A DNA stretch of 10,410 bases. Origin: Funneliformis mosseae (taxonomy: Eukaryota; Glomeromycota; Glomeromycetes; Glomerales; Glomeraceae). Both the position numbers and the translations under genes were made by a program. Where the stretch lies: contig CAJVPP010003949.1 in assembly GCA_910592005.1 (NCBI GenBank), positions 1 to 10,410 on the forward strand, given 5' to 3'. Under the pieces are notes generated by a model. The model ran no database searches, was not told where the DNA came from, and saw only the letters and a program-made list of their open reading frames with translations. Below are positions 8,616-10,410 of this stretch, piece after piece (position 1 is the stretch's first letter; each line of letters begins with the position of its first letter).

Positions 8616-9031
8616 ATTCAAGGTACTACTGATAATACTCAAATACCAAACTTACCAATTTTTTTGCAATCTAATAGTATCAAAGAAAAGTTTACAACAC
8701 CTTCAACTCCAGCAAATTTAATGCCTTTTTTTTTGCTATGCTACCTCAAATGGCTTCATTTGCACAAAATTTAAACATGAATAATTCTTTAGATTCATCA
8801 TTAATTTCAAAACAGCCAATTCCACTTCCATCTCTTGATGAATTTTTTACTAAATTAGATGAATCGTCAGGTGATATCGAAGAATTTACAAGATTCAAAA
8901 ATATTTTTAAAAATAAGCGAATTACTGTAGATCAAATTTATGATCTTACAGATGTGGAATTTGATCAATTAGACGTAAATAAAATTAGATGGTGTAAAAT
9001 ATTTAGAGCTGCAGAACAGCATTACAAATAG

Positions 9032-9267
9032 TATTATAGTATAGGAGTATGATATTATAGTTAGTAATATGATGTTACAAATAACAATAATTTTGAATTT
9101 TATAATAAATGATTTTTTTTGAAATTAATACGCCTATTATAGTTAATAATATATTCTCTTAACCTTTAATTTATCTTTTTATTATTTAAAATGTCTTCGA
9201 TAAAATTTCTATTTATTTTGCTATTATATATCTAAGATCAAAGTAAACTTAATCTTTATAAAATATA
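9032..9267. other. Spacer between convergent relics with a polyadenylation-like signal
   Basis: AATAAA at 9104-9109 lies 73 bp after the TAG of the plus-strand relic and could be its poly(A) signal. The remainder is AT-rich with nothing else recognisable, and I could not find the terminal inverted repeat expected behind the minus-strand transposase. Confidence 0.4.
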
Positions 9268-9714
9268 TTACATATAAATTGAATCTTCAAAAAATTTTAT
9301 AACCATATGTGAAGTAATTTGAGCACATGTAATAAGAAGAGGATATTTAGAATTATTATATGAATTAACAAAATCTCTATATTTTTTTAAGAAAGATTTT
9401 ATAACGGAAAAACTAGATTCAATAGGATTGAAATCTAGAGAATAGGGAGGTAAAAATTCAACACATCCACTAAAAGATTTGATATATTTTATGCGATCTC
9501 TGTCATGATAGATTCGTGCATTATCAAATATAAGAATACTATGCTCAGCAGGATATACATTCATTTGAGGTACCTGGTATAAAAAAAAAGAACAATGAAT
9601 AAAAAAAATACATAATAATATTTTATCAGAAAAATTTTAACTTACTACATTTGAAACAACAAATTCTTTAAATCTTTCTTTGGAACAACTATCTTTTATT
9701 ATATCTAATGCTTT
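9268..9714 (-). pseudogene. Truncated Tc1/mariner-type DDE transposase (DDE_3-like), C-terminal part with one intron
   Basis: This is the catalytic C-terminal part of a transposase that cuts and joins transposon ends in the nucleus. Exon A (9714-9646) reads KALDIIKDSCSKERF and EFVVSNV. An intron of 72 nt (9645-9574; GTAAGT...ATACCAG) joins in phase 0 to exon B, which reads VPQMNVYPAEHS. The second catalytic Asp is in LIFDNARIYHD and the Glu is in NPIE; 34 residues separate them, matching the DD34E class. The block FLPPYSLDFNPIE is the family hallmark, with Leu where Pro is usual. Translation ends at the stop at 9268-9270. Everything upstream, including the DNA-binding domain and the first Asp, is missing: the frame runs straight into a foldback repeat at 9717. 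The piece is therefore inactive by itself. Tail-to-tail orientation with the SAM-like relic looks incidental. Confidence 0.8.
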
Positions 9715-9716
9715 GA

Positions 9717-9888
9717 ACGGTTCAGTTTAGTCTGGATTATAGGCCAATCTGAAACTGAACTGAAAATTCCAGTTCAGTTCAGTTCAGATTATAAATCTTA
9801 AAAATGCCAATCCAAAACTGAACTGAACCGTAAACCGGTAAAAATCTGAACTGAACCGAAAATTTCGGATTAATCTGAAAGTTCAGTT
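9717..9888. repeat. Foldback repeat built of CTGAAC/GTTCAG words
   Basis: Arms 9717-9730 and 9818-9831 are complementary at 13 of 14 positions. Nested inside are GGATT/AATCC (9734-9738 with 9809-9813) and a long arm pair 9746-9762 with 9770-9790 around a short AT loop. A second hairpin follows, with AACTGAAC (9849-9856) pairing with GTTCAGTT (9881-9888) around CCGAAA/TTTCGG. The unit truncates the transposase on its left and adjoins the satellite on its right. It could be a foldback or MITE-like element or a separate satellite. Confidence 0.65.
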
Positions 9889-9900
9889 TGATATATTTGA

Positions 9901-10410
9901 ATCTCAAAGGGAACCTAATGTGCGATTCTCTAAAGAGTTTCGCAATTATTTCATGATTCCCTTGGAGTTTCGCAAGTAATTTGCGATTCTCTTAAGAGAT
10001 TCGCAAGTAATTTGCGATTCCCTTGGAGTTTCGCAAGTAATTTGCGATTCTCTTAAGAGTTTTGCAATTACTTTGCGATTCCCTTAGAGTTTCGCAAGTA
10101 ATTTGCGATCTTCTTAGAGTTTCGCAATTACTTTGCGATTCCCCTTAGAGTTTCGCAAGTAATTTGTGATTCTCTTAAGAGATTTGCAATTACTTTGCGA
10201 TTCCCTTAGAGTTTTGCAATTTCTTTGCGATTCCCTTAGAGTTTCGCAAGTAATTTGCGAATCTCTTAGAGTTTTGCAATTACTTTGTGATTCTCTTAGA
10301 ATTTCACAAGTAATTTGCGATTTTCTTAAGAGTTTCGCAATTACTTTGCGATTCCCTTAGAGTTTCGCAAGTAATTTGCGATTCTCTTAAGAGTTTCGCA
10401 ATTACTTTGC
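9901..10410. repeat. Satellite array of about 16 monomers of 30-31 bp, mostly alternating types, running off the window
   Basis: Type A monomers carry TCGCAAGTAATTTGCGA and type B monomers TCGCAATTACTTTGCGA, each a 6-bp stem with a 5-nt loop. Joints alternate between CTCTTAAGAG and CCCTTAGAG. Perfect CTCTTAAGAG palindromes sit at 9989, 10050, 10172 and 10384; a one-base variant is at 10323. Their spacings of 61 and multiples of about 30.5 show a 61-bp dimer. The order departs from alternation twice, with three A units in a row near 9960-10040 and two B units near 10180-10225. The leftmost unit is diverged. The open frame from 10166 is produced by the 30-nt period and is not a gene. Confidence 0.9.

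Larger units (their letters stand above)
7430..9031 (+). pseudogene. Decayed multi-exon gene: Cys-rich N-terminus, PB1-like region, Cys/His segment, SAM-like C-terminus
   Basis: The frame can be followed from about 7430. It shows NCKKCLYCETEFS (CxxCxxC), TCSCNKTIKPSK, then YPRVLTPNLSQKQFEYIQ and FGYSLDINTKFNFNFYATC. A Ser/Asn/Thr linker follows (about 7710-7830), then a region ending DYLVTFKPEKVAGSRAQ plus DYKKFLLDYKKLS (8080-8210) that resembles a PB1/beta-grasp half. After intron 1 come a basic stretch and a Cys/His segment CNQHDTCF with LTAMHLQYWAKEI; after intron 2 a low-complexity part and the C-terminal domain (8819-9028; ITVDQIYDLTDVEFDQLDV), which fits a SAM-like helical fold. In-frame stops sit at 7472, 7523, 7601, 8416, 8449 and 8494; one-base losses occur near 8050 and in the T9 run at 8726-8734. 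I recall the same domain order from Rhizophagus and basidiomycete proteins of unknown role. The C-terminal 97 codons (from 8738) remain open. The true start is not identifiable. Confidence 0.7.

Noticed and set aside
8515..8721. 68-codon open frame on the plus strand
   Set aside because: It reads through intron 2 and then in the wrong frame of exon 4; the spliced frame matches the rest of the gene.
10166..10360. 64-codon open frame with a leucine-rich 10-residue period
   Set aside because: The periodicity is caused by the 30-nt satellite monomer; no start context or independent coding signal exists.
9901..10410. CRISPR array
   Set aside because: Repeats are contiguous without unique spacers, and the context is eukaryotic.

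Overview
The window is nuclear DNA from an AT-rich eukaryote, most likely an arbuscular mycorrhizal fungus (Glomeromycotina, Rhizophagus-like). The visible reasons are short GT-AG introns of 66-72 nt, very low GC outside gene remnants, Tc1/mariner- and pogo-type transposon pieces, satellite DNA, and two protein families that I associate from memory with expanded Rhizophagus gene families. The lineage is an inference; no rRNA or housekeeping gene is present to prove it.

Layout from left to right. Positions 1-82 are the end of a pogo/Tigger-like DNA transposon with a TA target site next to it. Positions 85-945 are T-rich, AT-rich spacer. Positions 946-1207 are an inverted-repeat (MITE-like) unit. 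Around 1495-1692 there are short direct repeats. A probable minus-strand gene of three exons (2285 down to 1646) would encode a small protein ending in a coiled coil, a transmembrane helix and a charged tail, but its last splice junction does not keep frame at the obvious acceptor. Positions 2286-3109 form a GC-richer stretch with no gene I can support. A decayed plus-strand gene (3110-3594) follows, with a perfect 15-bp inverted repeat across its stop codon. From about 3600 to 7360 lies an extremely AT-rich desert with no gene.

Positions 7430-9031 are a decayed but still readable plus-strand gene with a Cys-rich N-terminus, a Ser/Asn/Thr linker made of 30-bp repeats, a PB1-like region, a Cys/His segment and a C-terminal SAM-like domain. 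Two introns still have intact sites, and the reading frame carries several stops and two one-base shifts. Tail-to-tail with it is a truncated, intron-containing Tc1/mariner DDE transposase (9714 down to 9268). It ends at a foldback repeat (9717-9888), which is followed by a satellite array (about 9901 to the window end) of 30-31 bp monomers arranged mostly as 61-bp dimers with built-in palindromes.

No gene in the window is clearly intact. The picture is a repeat-rich accessory region with relics of expanded families and of at least three kinds of repetitive element. I did not find a convincing new multi-gene system. The best leads are the stem-loop across the stop codon at 3592, the palindromic dimeric satellite with its neighbouring foldback, and the preserved architecture of the PB1-like/SAM-like relic.
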